Positions 1 to 7,270 of a stretch of 64,000 nt of DNA are shown here, in pieces. A program made the position numbers and the translations under genes. This DNA comes from Erysipelotrichaceae bacterium. Its GTDB lineage: Bacteria > Bacillota_I > Bacilli_A > Erysipelotrichales > Erysipelotrichaceae. Within the stretch, counting starts at the first letter, position 1; each line of letters begins with the position of its first letter. The notes under the pieces are model-generated. The model was not told the origin of the DNA and searched no databases. It was given only the letters and a program-made list of their open reading frames with translations. The DNA lies in assembly GCA_031272515.1 (NCBI GenBank), contig JAISTR010000043.1, positions 1 through 64,000 of the forward strand. The letters run 5' to 3'.

Positions 1-911
1 TTTGTTCCTGGATTGTCCAATGTCCCTTTGGCAGATTTCGTCATGTCCTTGATTTTCAACTCTTCTGAAAACACGCAGTCGTGGCTTTTGCACAGCGTGC
101 TTGTCAGCTTGTGGGTGAAATCACTCTTCTGGTTTGCTATATGCTCATAAAGAAGCGCGATGCGATGTTTCGTCTTCTTCCAGTTGTTGGAGCCTTTTAT
201 CTGACGCGCCAGCTTCTTCTGCAGGCGTTTCAGCTTCTTTTGGACCTTGTCAGGCACATCATGTGGCAAGATGATACTTCCATTTGATAAAGCACAGAAC
301 TTCGCAACACCCTTATCGATACCGATGCTGTTTTCTTCGCTCGGTATAACATTCACTCTCGGAAGCTCCCCCTCCTCTGTGAGAATGGAGATGTACCACT
401 TGCCATTCTTCACTGACACCACTGCGCTTTTCGGTGTACCGGAAAGAGTCTTACTCTTGCGGTAGCGTACCCACCCGATTTTGGGAAGAAAGATTCGTGC
501 ATTCGCCTCGTCAATCTTGAACCCCTGCGGGAAGATGATACTCCCCGTGTCCTTGCCTTTCTTCTTGAAGGTAGGGAAGCGCTTCGGGTTTGTCTTGTCG
601 AAGGCGTCCCATATGGCACGACTCAGGTGCATGAGGGTTTGTTGGAGCGGTTGGCTCATTGTCTCACAAAGAAAAGGCAGCTCTTTCTTCCAGTCAGGCA
701 AAAGGTTGGCGAGTTCGTAGTATGACAGAAGCTTTTGGCCATTATCGAGTCTTTCCTTCTGAGTCGCAAGGGCTTTGTTGTAAATAAAGCGGTTGCATCC
801 CTCGGCGCCATAGAGCATGGCCTCCTGCTCCTTCTTGTAGTTAAAAAGCCGGAATTTGTTGCCGCGTCGCTTTATGTTGTCCTGTTTCTCTTTGCGTGGT
901 TTGGGAATCAT
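1..911 (-). CDS. tnpB: TnpB-like RNA-guided nuclease of an IS200/IS605-type element (3' end outside window)
   Basis: The minus strand from ATG at 911 stays open for 303 codons to the window edge, so the C-terminal end is missing. The protein has the TnpB layout: an N-terminal helical region with a conserved FPTFKKKG stretch near residue 112, then a RuvC-like domain with GID (D199) as the first catalytic Asp and SEEL (E283) as the second acidic site. The zinc finger and last RuvC Asp would lie beyond the window. TnpB proteins are omega-RNA-guided DNA endonucleases of IS200/IS605 and IS607 elements. The ATG has an AAGGAGAAGAA ribosome binding site and overlaps the stop of the upstream small ORF (ATGA). 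No TnpA is visible. Confidence 0.9.
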   Translation of the reverse strand, partial: MIPKPRKEKQDNIKRRGNKFRLFNYKKEQEAMLYGAEGCNRFIYNKALATQKERLDNGQKLLSYYELANLLPDWKKELPFLCETMSQPLQQTLMHLSRAIWDAFDKTNPKRFPTFKKKGKDTGSIIFPQGFKIDEANARIFLPKIGWVRYRKSKTLSGTPKSAVVSVKNGKWYISILTEEGELPRVNVIPSEENSIGIDKGVAKFCALSNGSIILPHDVPDKVQKKLKRLQKKLARQIKGSNNWKKTKHRIALLYEHIANQKSDFTHKLTSTLCKSHDCVFSEELKIKDMTKSAKGTLDNPGT

Positions 912-1084
912 TTCTTCTCCTTGGGATGGAATCTACTGTCCATTTCAATCATTAGTGCACCTCCTTGATATGTTCGCACCTCTCCATTCAATACCGCAAT
1001 CCACACGATTACGGCAATACTAACAAACGTCAATATCTGACCGATTCCCAGCGAGAAATCAATCGCAAATTCATTCAAGCTCAT
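908..1084 (-). CDS. 58-residue single-span membrane protein, translationally coupled to tnpB
   Basis: Not recognised. A 58-codon frame begins at ATG 1084 behind a strong GAAGGAG site, 12 nt after the comGG stop, and ends in ATGA overlapping the tnpB start. Residues 11-32 form one hydrophobic segment (GIGQILTFVSIAVIVWIAVL), and the C-terminus is charged (FHPKEKK). It could be the native last gene of the comG operon, or a small ORF whose 3' half was supplied by the transposon left end. An internal AAGGAGG-ATG at about 950 could start a 14-residue peptide in the same frame. Confidence 0.55.
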   Translation of the reverse strand: MSLNEFAIDFSLGIGQILTFVSIAVIVWIAVLNGEVRTYQGGALMIEMDSRFHPKEKK

Positions 1085-1096
1085 CCGTTCTCCTTC

Positions 1097-1492
1097 CTAT
1101 TGCGGCTGATCGCTCCAGCGCAGTTCATACAGGCAAGCGCATTGCACATCGAAAGTCACCTGCAGCCAGCTGTCATTTGCGTCACTGAAGGCAATCCAGA
1201 TCGTCTGAAAGGGCTCGCGTTTTATTAATTCCTGCTCAAATGCCAACAATTCCTCCTCATCCTCTGCTTCCAGCAGTTCCTGGAGTCTTTCTTCAATCTT
1301 CAAATTTTCCTCTTGCAGTTCCAATCGCTTTTCCCTGATTATTTCAGCAACACTGCTATAGCGTTCTTCCAGCCTTTGGTTTTGGCTCAACAGCAGTGCA
1401 TAGGTTTCCATCGCTGCCAGCCGTTCACACAAAAGCGCAGCCACTACCAGCAAAAAAACCAGTACCCCGATTAATACAAATCCCTTTTTCAT
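1097..1492 (-). CDS. comGG: ComGG-like pseudopilin, competence operon
   Basis: Predicted minor pseudopilin of the competence pseudopilus, 131 residues. The start is MKKGFVLIG at 1492, overlapping the comGF stop as ATGA; an upstream in-frame start would add 13 residues lying inside comGF. A hydrophobic N-terminal helix (residues 4-22) follows the KKG motif but lacks the canonical GFTLLE, as is usual for ComGG. Residues 35-85 are rich in Glu, Leu and Arg and probably form a long helix or coiled coil. ComGG sequences diverge strongly between species, so the call rests on position at the end of comGA-GF and on size. Confidence 0.7.
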   Translation of the reverse strand: MKKGFVLIGVLVFLLVVAALLCERLAAMETYALLLSQNQRLEERYSSVAEIIREKRLELQEENLKIEERLQELLEAEDEEELLAFEQELIKREPFQTIWIAFSDANDSWLQVTFDVQCACLYELRWSDQPQ

Positions 1493-1878
1493 AGGCGGAT
1501 CCGATAGATGGTTTCCTGATGCTGGCGCCAAAGATGAATCACCAGAAAGCCGTCTTCCTCATTAAAATACACCTCATCGACATCCATAAAATAGATCACA
1601 TCCCCGGGCATGCTCGCAACCTTGCGGTTGACAAAGCGCAGGACATACACCTTCTCACAGCGGAAGTAGCGCACCTGGGATGCGCCTACTTCCACATAAT
1701 CACTGCTGTTTAAAACCAGCCGCAACTGCCATACAGATAACAGGTCCTGGCTCTTGCTGTCGTAATCGATATGCCGGCTCATACAATTGGCCAAATCTGC
1801 CAAAAGCAGGCAGACAAAGCCGCTCACAAGCAAGGCAGTTAATGCTTCCAGCAGGGTAAAACCCTTACGGCTGACCAT
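1489..1878 (-). CDS. comGF: ComGF-like pseudopilin
   Basis: A 129-residue protein beginning MVSRKGFTLLEALTALLVSG, a type IV prepilin leader cut after the Gly of RKG by ComC and followed by the hydrophobic assembly helix. Size and place between comGE and comGG match ComGF, a minor component of the DNA-uptake pseudopilus. It starts 13 nt upstream of the end of comGE and overlaps comGG by four bases, so the genes are likely co-translated. The C-terminal half (residues 55-129) is beta-rich with a WRQHQETIYRIRL ending similar to other ComGF proteins. Confidence 0.8.
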   Translation of the reverse strand: MVSRKGFTLLEALTALLVSGFVCLLLADLANCMSRHIDYDSKSQDLLSVWQLRLVLNSSDYVEVGASQVRYFRCEKVYVLRFVNRKVASMPGDVIYFMDVDEVYFNEEDGFLVIHLWRQHQETIYRIRL

Positions 1879-2011
1879 GAATTTCCTGCTCCTTGCGATA
1901 GAGTTTTACCTGCACGCTGCTTAGCGCCACTACCTGGCTGATTAAAAAACCCACACATAAAAGCGCAATCAGGGCTTCCATCAAGAGAAACCCCCGGTCA
2001 GCGGATTTCAT
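1865..2011 (-). CDS. comGE: ComGE-like short pseudopilin
   Basis: A 48-codon frame (ATG 2011, TAA 1865-1867) overlaps the ends of both comGD and comGF. It begins MKSADRGFLLMEALIALLCV, a prepilin-like leader with the Glu at +5 after the cleavage site and a hydrophobic helix, followed by a basic and polar tail. ComGE of Bacillus is about 115 residues, so this is much shorter and may keep only the assembly helix. It is easy to miss because of its size. Function is inferred from position and leader. Confidence 0.65.
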   Translation of the reverse strand: MKSADRGFLLMEALIALLCVGFLISQVVALSSVQVKLYRKEQEIHGQP

Positions 2012-2309
2012 GCTTGCCAGCTCCCAGGTGCAAAATCAGGCTGTAGCGGGAAGTTAAAGGCAAAGTGCGCGCCATGTTCACATTGCCCAGCCCGTTAAAG
2101 CAGATCTCCCCTTCACAGTATCGCTGTCCCTGTATCAAAGCTTTCACCTGCAGCTTGGTTAAAGCCTGGAGTTTTTGATGCCGTGAGATGGCGCTATTTG
2201 CTGCGTGTCCAAAAGATGACAAAGAAAGCAGACTCAAAGCGGCAATCACCAACAAAACCGCACACATCTCCAGCAAAGTAAAGCCCCTATTGTTTAACCG
2301 CCTGGCCAT
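1998..2309 (-). CDS. comGD: ComGD-like pseudopilin
   Basis: A 103-residue pseudopilin beginning MARRLNNRGFTLLEMCAVLL, with cleavage expected between G and F and Glu at +5. It follows comGC with a 23-nt overlap and overlaps comGE by 14 nt. ComGD is a minor pilin needed for transformation in Bacillus. The protein is shorter than the Bacillus homologue (about 143 residues), mostly at the C-terminus. No ribosome binding site precedes the ATG clearly, so translation is probably coupled to comGC. Confidence 0.8.
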   Translation of the reverse strand: MARRLNNRGFTLLEMCAVLLVIAALSLLSLSSFGHAANSAISRHQKLQALTKLQVKALIQGQRYCEGEICFNGLGNVNMARTLPLTSRYSLILHLGAGKHEIR

Positions 2310-2580
2310 CCACTACCTCAATGCGGTGCCCGTCCTTGCAGACGGCCTGCTTATCGCTGAGAAAACCGCTGCTGATTAGTTCACCAATCGAGCTTGGATA
2401 GCGGTCATATTCCAAAAGATAGGAAACCACCGCCGTCTGCACGACCTTAACCTGTCCCTCACAGCCCTTCTCCTCCACTGAGGCAATGACTTTTTGAATG
2501 TTGGGGATAGTCAAAAGCAATAACACGGCAATCACCATGATGACCACCATCATTTCCAGTAAAGTAAATCCTTTTCGCAT
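2287..2580 (-). CDS. comGC: ComGC major competence pseudopilin
   Basis: Major pilin of the competence pseudopilus that binds and retracts transforming DNA through the cell wall. The 97-residue protein starts MRKGFTLLEMMVVIMVIAVL, a textbook type IV prepilin leader. ATG 2580 is preceded by GGAGGTGTTTAAT; a GTG nine bases upstream overlaps the ribosome site and is rejected. Two Cys residues in the C-terminal half (GCEGQ and AVCKDGH) could form the intramolecular disulfide known in ComGC. It lies 12 nt after comGB. Confidence 0.92.
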   Translation of the reverse strand: MRKGFTLLEMMVVIMVIAVLLLLTIPNIQKVIASVEEKGCEGQVKVVQTAVVSYLLEYDRYPSSIGELISSGFLSDKQAVCKDGHRIEVVDGQAVKQ

Positions 2581-2592
2581 ATTAAACACCTC

Positions 2593-3627
2593 CTATAACT
2601 GCGAAATCAAACTCATGGGAATCAAAAGAATCTGATAGAGAATTGCGAAGACCATTAATAAAAACACATAGCAGCAGGCCGAGAATTTTTTGGCGCTTTG
2701 CTTAAGCGAGGATAACAGTTCCAGCTGGGCAATCTCCACATACTTTTTTAACAGCTGCTCACTCTCCCCGCTTAAGCTGCCCATCCGCAAAAAGACCTTG
2801 AACTGCAAAGACAGCGGCTGTTTGGACAGCGCTTCATCATAGGGATTACCCTGCTCCAATAACTCCCGGATCTGCCAGGCGATATTGCTTAAAAGCCTGC
2901 CTGAGCCCAGGCTCTCCAGGATGCCAAGGGCTTCCCTTGTCGAATAGCCGAAGGCGCAAAGCTGACGGTACAGACAGGCGAACTGCAGGGTCACCCACTG
3001 ACTCCATAAGCGAAACAGCCCTTTGCTATTGACCTTCTGATACAAAAGCACCTTGAGCCATCTCTTACGAAAGAGTACAACAGCGCTTAGAAGTGCCAAA
3101 AAAGCAATAATCAGGACGATATCAAAGCCGGTCAAAAGCCGCTGGTAGAAGTGAATGCTCTGATCAGCCGAGAGTGCGGACAAATGCTCTGAAAGAGCCG
3201 GTAATAGCACAAACTGGAAGATCCAAAGGGTAACCAGGGAACCGCCAAACAGGACCAGCGGATAGAGGAACTCCTTACCCGCGGTATTTAAAAACTCCTG
3301 CCTGCGCTTTTGTTCGCTGGCAACCAGTCTGACAAAGTGGGTGCTGTCCAGATGCGCTTCCAGTTTTTTGTAAGGCGCAAAGGCTTTTTTGAACTGGGAC
3401 AGATCACTTAGGCTGGTGTGTTCTTTCAAACCCATAAGGCAATTTAGCTCACGGGGCGAAAAACCGCTTTCCAATAACAAGGCCGCCATTTCCAATGAGA
3501 CCGGTGCTTTTTTACTGCTGATTTTTACAACCAGTTCAGCGCAGATCTTTTGGCAACGCCTGAAAATCGGCAGGCAGTCTTTGATTTTTTTCCAGATAAC
3601 GGATCCCGTCTTCGTCCAAAATTTCAT
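2593..3627 (-). CDS. comGB: ComGB polytopic membrane platform protein
   Basis: Inner-membrane platform of the competence pseudopilus, a GspF/PilC family protein of 344 residues. Hydrophobic segments occur near residues 110-135, 160-180 and at the C-terminus (FSACCYVFLLMVFAILYQIL). The start at ATG 3627 is supported by AAAGGAGG ten bases upstream, although it gives a 92-nt overlap with the 3' end of comGA. The next in-frame Met (3489) would remove the basic N-terminus. It works with ATPase ComGA to assemble ComGC-GG. Confidence 0.88.
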   Translation of the reverse strand: MKFWTKTGSVIWKKIKDCLPIFRRCQKICAELVVKISSKKAPVSLEMAALLLESGFSPRELNCLMGLKEHTSLSDLSQFKKAFAPYKKLEAHLDSTHFVRLVASEQKRRQEFLNTAGKEFLYPLVLFGGSLVTLWIFQFVLLPALSEHLSALSADQSIHFYQRLLTGFDIVLIIAFLALLSAVVLFRKRWLKVLLYQKVNSKGLFRLWSQWVTLQFACLYRQLCAFGYSTREALGILESLGSGRLLSNIAWQIRELLEQGNPYDEALSKQPLSLQFKVFLRMGSLSGESEQLLKKYVEIAQLELLSSLKQSAKKFSACCYVFLLMVFAILYQILLIPMSLISQL

Positions 3628-4459
3628 AGAGGGCAATCCTCCTTTCCCACTTGTCAAACCAATAGAGGCGCTGATTGCTGACTAAACGCAGGGTGTCAAA
3701 GAGATCCAGGTCACGGATGCCAAGATCACGCAGCCGGCCAAAGACTCCCAGGATGTCTTTGGCATGGATGCTCGAGAGCACCAGATGTCCGGTCAGAGCC
3801 GCACGGATTGCCATCGCCGCCTCCGCACTGTCCCGGATTTCGCCGATGGCGATGACATCCGGGTCATGTCTGAGCAATTGCTTGATGCCGGCTTCATAGC
3901 TGAGTTCCTTCTTGAGGTTGACCTGAATCTGCGTCAGTTCACTGAAATAGATTTCAATCGGGTCCTCAATCGTGAACACCTTCTTTCCGCACTTGGCCAA
4001 CAAGTTCAAAAGCGTGTAGAGGGATGTCGTTTTGCCACTGCCGGTCGGTCCGGAAAACAGCACCAGGCCATAGTCCATCGCCAGAACTTTCGCAAACTGC
4101 TGGTTCTGCCAGTCCACATAACTGATGCGTTCGTTGGTAAGACGTGCGTTTAAAACGCGAATGACGAGACTTTCGCTGAAAGTGGAACTGAGAACGGCTA
4201 CCCTGAGAAAAACCTCCTGAGCGCCCAGAAAGACGCTGCAGGAGCCGCTTTGGGGCAAAAGCGGGTTTCCCAGATCAATATGGGCCAGATATTTGATGTA
4301 GGGAATCAGTTTTCTGTCCTCAGCCATGGTTTCCAGTTTGATCAAGCGCTGGGGCGTTCGCAGTTCCAGGGTCAATTCCTCGGCCTTTAAAAACAGATGC
4401 AGGTCGGAGGCCTGCTGCTGCAGGGCCAGCCGCAGCAATTCTTCCAATCGTTCTTCCAT
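3536..4459 (-). CDS. comGA: ComGA competence pilus assembly ATPase
   Basis: Secretion/type IV pilus ATPase (GspE/PulE family), 307 residues, first gene of the operon. It shows Walker A GPTGSGKTTSLYTLL near residue 137, the Asp box (FTIEDPIE), Walker B (DPDVIAIGEIRD) and His box (GHLVLSSIHAKD). ATP hydrolysis drives pseudopilus extension through ComGB. The N-terminal domain is short relative to PilB proteins, as in other ComGA. The last 92 nt also encode the start of comGB in another frame. Expression probably starts in the short gap at 4460-4530. Confidence 0.94.
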   Translation of the reverse strand: MEERLEELLRLALQQQASDLHLFLKAEELTLELRTPQRLIKLETMAEDRKLIPYIKYLAHIDLGNPLLPQSGSCSVFLGAQEVFLRVAVLSSTFSESLVIRVLNARLTNERISYVDWQNQQFAKVLAMDYGLVLFSGPTGSGKTTSLYTLLNLLAKCGKKVFTIEDPIEIYFSELTQIQVNLKKELSYEAGIKQLLRHDPDVIAIGEIRDSAEAAMAIRAALTGHLVLSSIHAKDILGVFGRLRDLGIRDLDLFDTLRLVSNQRLYWFDKWERRIALYEILDEDGIRYLEKNQRLPADFQALPKDLR

Positions 4460-4521
4460 GATTCACCTCAACCTATCATTGACAACAAATCGTAAAATTC
4501 CTACCCCAAAAGTCAAAAAAA

Positions 4522-4547
4522 AGCAAAAAAAAACGCTTGAAGCGTTT
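4522..4547 (-). terminator. Intrinsic terminator of the metallo-beta-lactamase gene
   Basis: On the minus strand an AAACGCTT/AAGCGTTT hairpin (4531-4547) is followed by a run of T. It overlaps the stop codon of the upstream gene and separates it from comG. Confidence 0.8.
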
Positions 4548-5179
4548 CAGTCCTGAATCAGGAAGACATTTTGCGGGTCCAAAAGAAAGGGATTGGTAAG
4601 AAATTCCTGCTTGAGGATTCCCTTGGGTCCGTGTCCCGGATAAAAGTGCAATTGGCTCTTTAAGGTCAAGATGAAGCGGCAGGAGTCCGCCATCTGGGCA
4701 TCGCTGCCGCCATAGAGGTCGGTACGGCCGACGGTGTCATGAAACAGCGTGTCCCCGGTAAACAGGTGTTCCCCCATGCGAATCATAACGCTGCCCTCGC
4801 TGTGGCCGGGGGTCAGAAAAACCTTGCCGGAGAAATTCCCCAGCTGCCATTCTCCGGTTTGAAGCGGCGTAATCTCAGACTCCAGCGGCACCACCCGGAT
4901 CATGCCCTTGCCTGCCTCCGGCTGGGCTTTGCCTACCCAGGGGAAGTCATTTTGATGCAGAAAAACCGGGCAGTGGTATTGGGATACCAGGGCATCAACC
5001 GCGCCGGTATGGTCATAGTGGCCATGTGTTAAAAGGATACCGACCAGCTGCAGATTACCGAGATGGCGCAGCAATCTGCCTGGCTGGGATCCCGGATCAA
5101 TCAGCAGGGCCTGCTGATTGCTGGTCAACAAATAACAGTTGGTGTGGATTCCCTCCAGGGTCAGGGTTTTGATTTCCAT
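4547..5179 (-). CDS. Metallo-beta-lactamase fold hydrolase, glyoxalase II-like (YqgX family)
   Basis: A 210-residue metallohydrolase with the binuclear metal motif THGHYDH near residues 51-57, a later His in LTPGHSEGS, Asp in FTGDTLF and His in PGHGP. This is the small glyoxalase II-like subgroup, which cleaves thioesters such as S-lactoylglutathione analogues; the true substrate is not known. In Bacillus yqgX lies next to comG, and that neighbourhood is kept here. It begins MEIKTLTLEGIHTNCYLL and ends inside its own terminator hairpin. Confidence 0.85.
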   Translation of the reverse strand: MEIKTLTLEGIHTNCYLLTSNQQALLIDPGSQPGRLLRHLGNLQLVGILLTHGHYDHTGAVDALVSQYHCPVFLHQNDFPWVGKAQPEAGKGMIRVVPLESEITPLQTGEWQLGNFSGKVFLTPGHSEGSVMIRMGEHLFTGDTLFHDTVGRTDLYGGSDAQMADSCRFILTLKSQLHFYPGHGPKGILKQEFLTNPFLLDPQNVFLIQD

Positions 5180-5190
5180 ACGCTGAATGT

Positions 5191-5212
5191 GAAAAAGAAG
5201 CTTTGCGGCTTC
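5191..5212 (-). terminator. rpmG terminator
   Basis: The minus strand reads GAAGC-loop-GCTTC then TTTTT directly after the rpmG stop. Confidence 0.75.
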
Positions 5213-5362
5213 CTATTTCTTCTCCTTGTGATCGGTTTTTTTCATGCATTTCGGGCAGTACTTCTTGATGGTCATCTTTTCCGGGTTCTTTTTCTTGTTC
5301 CGGCTCCCGATATAATTCTCTTCACCGCAGACCGAGCATTTGAAGATCAGATTGTCACGCAT
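5213..5362 (-). CDS. rpmG: 50S ribosomal protein L33
   Basis: A 49-residue zinc-ribbon ribosomal protein beginning MRDNLIFKCSVCGEENY with CxxC pairs at KCSVCG and YCPKCM, so this is the zinc-binding C+ form of L33. An AAGGAGGTGCCCT ribosome site precedes ATG 5362. It is transcribed divergently from ispG from an overlapping promoter and has its own terminator. Length and the Lys-rich C-terminus fit the family. Confidence 0.95.
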   Translation of the reverse strand: MRDNLIFKCSVCGEENYIGSRNKKKNPEKMTIKKYCPKCMKKTDHKEKK

Positions 5363-5388
5363 AGGGCACCTCCTTGTTCGTACTCACA

Positions 5389-5417
5389 ACTATAGCATAT
5401 CCGGCTTTAAAATCCAA
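5389..5417 (-). promoter_or_regulatory. rpmG promoter
   Basis: Minus-strand TTGGAT (5412-5417), 17-nt spacer, TATAGT (5389-5394) preceded by TGC, an extended -10. It overlaps the divergent ispG promoter. Confidence 0.65.
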
Positions 5418-5440
5418 GCACTTCTGCTATAATGAGGCTT
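5406..5440 (+). promoter_or_regulatory. ispG promoter giving a probable leaderless mRNA
   Basis: Extended -10 TGC-TATAAT with TATAAT at 5428-5433, only seven bases before ATG 5441. The -35 is weak (TTTAAA about 5406). Transcription would begin at or next to the start codon. Confidence 0.6.
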
Positions 5441-6496
5441 ATGAAACGCAGTCAAAGTCGACCGGTAAAAGCCGGTCCAATCCAAATCGGCAATCAAGAC
5501 AAAGTGATCATCCAGTCAATGACCAATACCAAGACTAAGGATGTGCCAGCTACTGTGGCCCAAATTGAGGCTTTGGCCAAAGCCGGCTGCCAGCTTGTGC
5601 GGGTGGCAGTGGTGGATGAGAGCGATGCCAGGGCCATCAAAGAAATCAAGCAGCAGATTTCCCTGCCCTTGGTCTGTGATATCCATTTCAACTACCGCTT
5701 GGCTTTGATCTGCATTGAAAACGGTGCGGACAAGATCCGCCTGAATCCCGGAAATATTGAAAAACAGAGCCAGGTTGAGGAAGTGGTGAATGCCTGCAAG
5801 AAACACCATGTACCAATTCGCATCGGCATCAATGCCGGCTCGCTGCCTTTGGATTTACTTGGTGAAAACAAGCAGGTATCCCCCGCTGCGATGATAGCGG
5901 CCGCAAAGCGGCATGTGGATATCCTGGAAGCCCTGGACTTTTATGACATCGTGCTCTCGTTTAAGGCCAGCGAGGTACCATTGACCATCGAAGCCTATCA
6001 ATTGGCTTCTCAGACCTTCCCCTATCCCCTGCATCTGGGGGTGACGGAAGCCGGCACCCGCGAACTCTCGGCTATCAAGTCATCCGCCGCCCTGGGGACC
6101 CTTTTGTCCCAGTCCATCGGCGATACCCTGCGCATCTCCGTCAGCGATGACCCGCTGGTGGAAATTGATATCGCCAAGAAGCTTTTGAACTGCTTTCACT
6201 TGGCCACGGATGTGCCGGATCTGATCAGCTGTCCGACCTGCGGGCGGCTGGAGTACGATATGCTGCCGATTGTAAGGGAAATCGAGGACTATTTAAAAAA
6301 TGTCCACAAGAATATAACGGTTGCCATCATGGGCTGCCCGGTCAACGGACCGCAGGAAGCCTCCCGTGCCGACATTGGGGTTGCCGGCGGCTACCACAAT
6401 GCTTTGCTGTTTAAAAAAGGCCAAATTATCCGGCGCATCGCCCAAAATGAAATTGTGGAGGTCTTGAAAAAAGAGATACAGGACTTCAAGCCCTGA
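5441..6496 (+). CDS. ispG: 4-hydroxy-3-methylbut-2-enyl diphosphate synthase (flavodoxin)
   Basis: IspG/GcpE converts MEcPP to HMBPP, the sixth step of the MEP isoprenoid pathway, using a [4Fe-4S] cluster. The 351-residue protein has the TIM-barrel start (QSMTNTKTKDVPATVAQI), the cluster-binding Cys residues in ISCPTCGR and AIMGCPVNGP, and the short bacterial form. ATG 5441 is chosen over ATG 5432 because the latter lies inside the -10 box; no normally spaced ribosome site exists. Its stop touches the stop of the convergent hydrolase gene with no gap. Confidence 0.95.
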   Translation: MKRSQSRPVKAGPIQIGNQDKVIIQSMTNTKTKDVPATVAQIEALAKAGCQLVRVAVVDESDARAIKEIKQQISLPLVCDIHFNYRLALICIENGADKIRLNPGNIEKQSQVEEVVNACKKHHVPIRIGINAGSLPLDLLGENKQVSPAAMIAAAKRHVDILEALDFYDIVLSFKASEVPLTIEAYQLASQTFPYPLHLGVTEAGTRELSAIKSSAALGTLLSQSIGDTLRISVSDDPLVEIDIAKKLLNCFHLATDVPDLISCPTCGRLEYDMLPIVREIEDYLKNVHKNITVAIMGCPVNGPQEASRADIGVAGGYHNALLFKKGQIIRRIAQNEIVEVLKKEIQDFKP

Positions 6497-7261
6497 TCAC
6501 TTTGGTTTTTGCTCAATGAAGCTATGGATGATTTCGGCGTACGGCTGCGGGTCTTTGGCTATAAAGCCACAGTGGCCGTACCCTTTTTTTACGATGAGCT
6601 TGAGCCCTTCATATTGGCGAAAACGCGCAAAGCTTTGATAAGCCATCTCCCGCTCACCATAGATGAAAATCAGCTGATCAGCCTTTGGTTGAAAAGGTTC
6701 TTGTATTTCAATATTGAAAATAGAGTGGCAGATATGATGGATATCGCTTTTAGTAAGGCAGCTGCCACCACGGGCCACACTTTGTACAAAAGTCAAGGAG
6801 AGCCTTTTTTTCGCCATACCAAAGACCCAGCCCGGATGATTCAATATTCCCTTGCGGATAGCCCAGCCGGCTGTTTGAAACACACATTCCTGCAAGAAAA
6901 TCCGAAAGGGACGATATTGAAAGAAGGGACCGCCATCCAGAAAATAATGCTTGACAGGTATCTTTTTTCGCTGAAACAGTTGAAAGGCAGCCAGCGCTCC
7001 CAGGGAGGTGCCAACGATGAAGTCCAGCTCATCTATCCCCTGTTCTAACAGATATTCCTCAATCTGGACCACTTCTTTTTTTAGGCTGACAAAGGGCTGA
7101 TAGTCTTTTTGATGATGACCGTCAAAGGTCACCAAAAGCAGGCCAAAATCCTCCCCTAAAAGTTTTGTCAATTCATCAAAACTGGAGGCATCCAGAAACA
7201 TGCCGTGAAGCAGCATGCCCCTGGTTTTGGCTTTTGGACTATCACTACAGGTAAAAAGCAT
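6497..7261 (-). CDS. Alpha/beta-fold hydrolase of unknown substrate
   Basis: A 254-residue hydrolase with a nucleophile elbow GTSLGAL (Ser near residue 86), an oxyanion region LLHGMFLD near residue 18 and a C-terminal catalytic His in GYGHCGF. The acid is probably the Asp or Glu in IFIYGEREM. No lid insertion or signal peptide is seen, so it is cytoplasmic. A GGGGG ribosome site precedes ATG 7261 and the gene follows the DEAD-box helicase by nine bases, so it is likely the second gene of that operon. The substrate cannot be inferred. Confidence 0.75.
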   Translation of the reverse strand: MLFTCSDSPKAKTRGMLLHGMFLDASSFDELTKLLGEDFGLLLVTFDGHHQKDYQPFVSLKKEVVQIEEYLLEQGIDELDFIVGTSLGALAAFQLFQRKKIPVKHYFLDGGPFFQYRPFRIFLQECVFQTAGWAIRKGILNHPGWVFGMAKKRLSLTFVQSVARGGSCLTKSDIHHICHSIFNIEIQEPFQPKADQLIFIYGEREMAYQSFARFRQYEGLKLIVKKGYGHCGFIAKDPQPYAEIIHSFIEQKPK

Positions 7262-7270
7262 GTTATCCCC

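Noticed and set aside
4460-4530. A competence box (TACGAATA-like) upstream of comG
   Set aside because: TACGATTT at about 4486-4493 on the minus strand matches only six of eight positions, and the ssb promoter has no equivalent, so no sigma-X-type box is claimed.
6509-7048. A 179-codon plus-strand frame after ispG
   Set aside because: Antisense to the alpha/beta hydrolase, which has a nucleophile elbow and a ribosome site.
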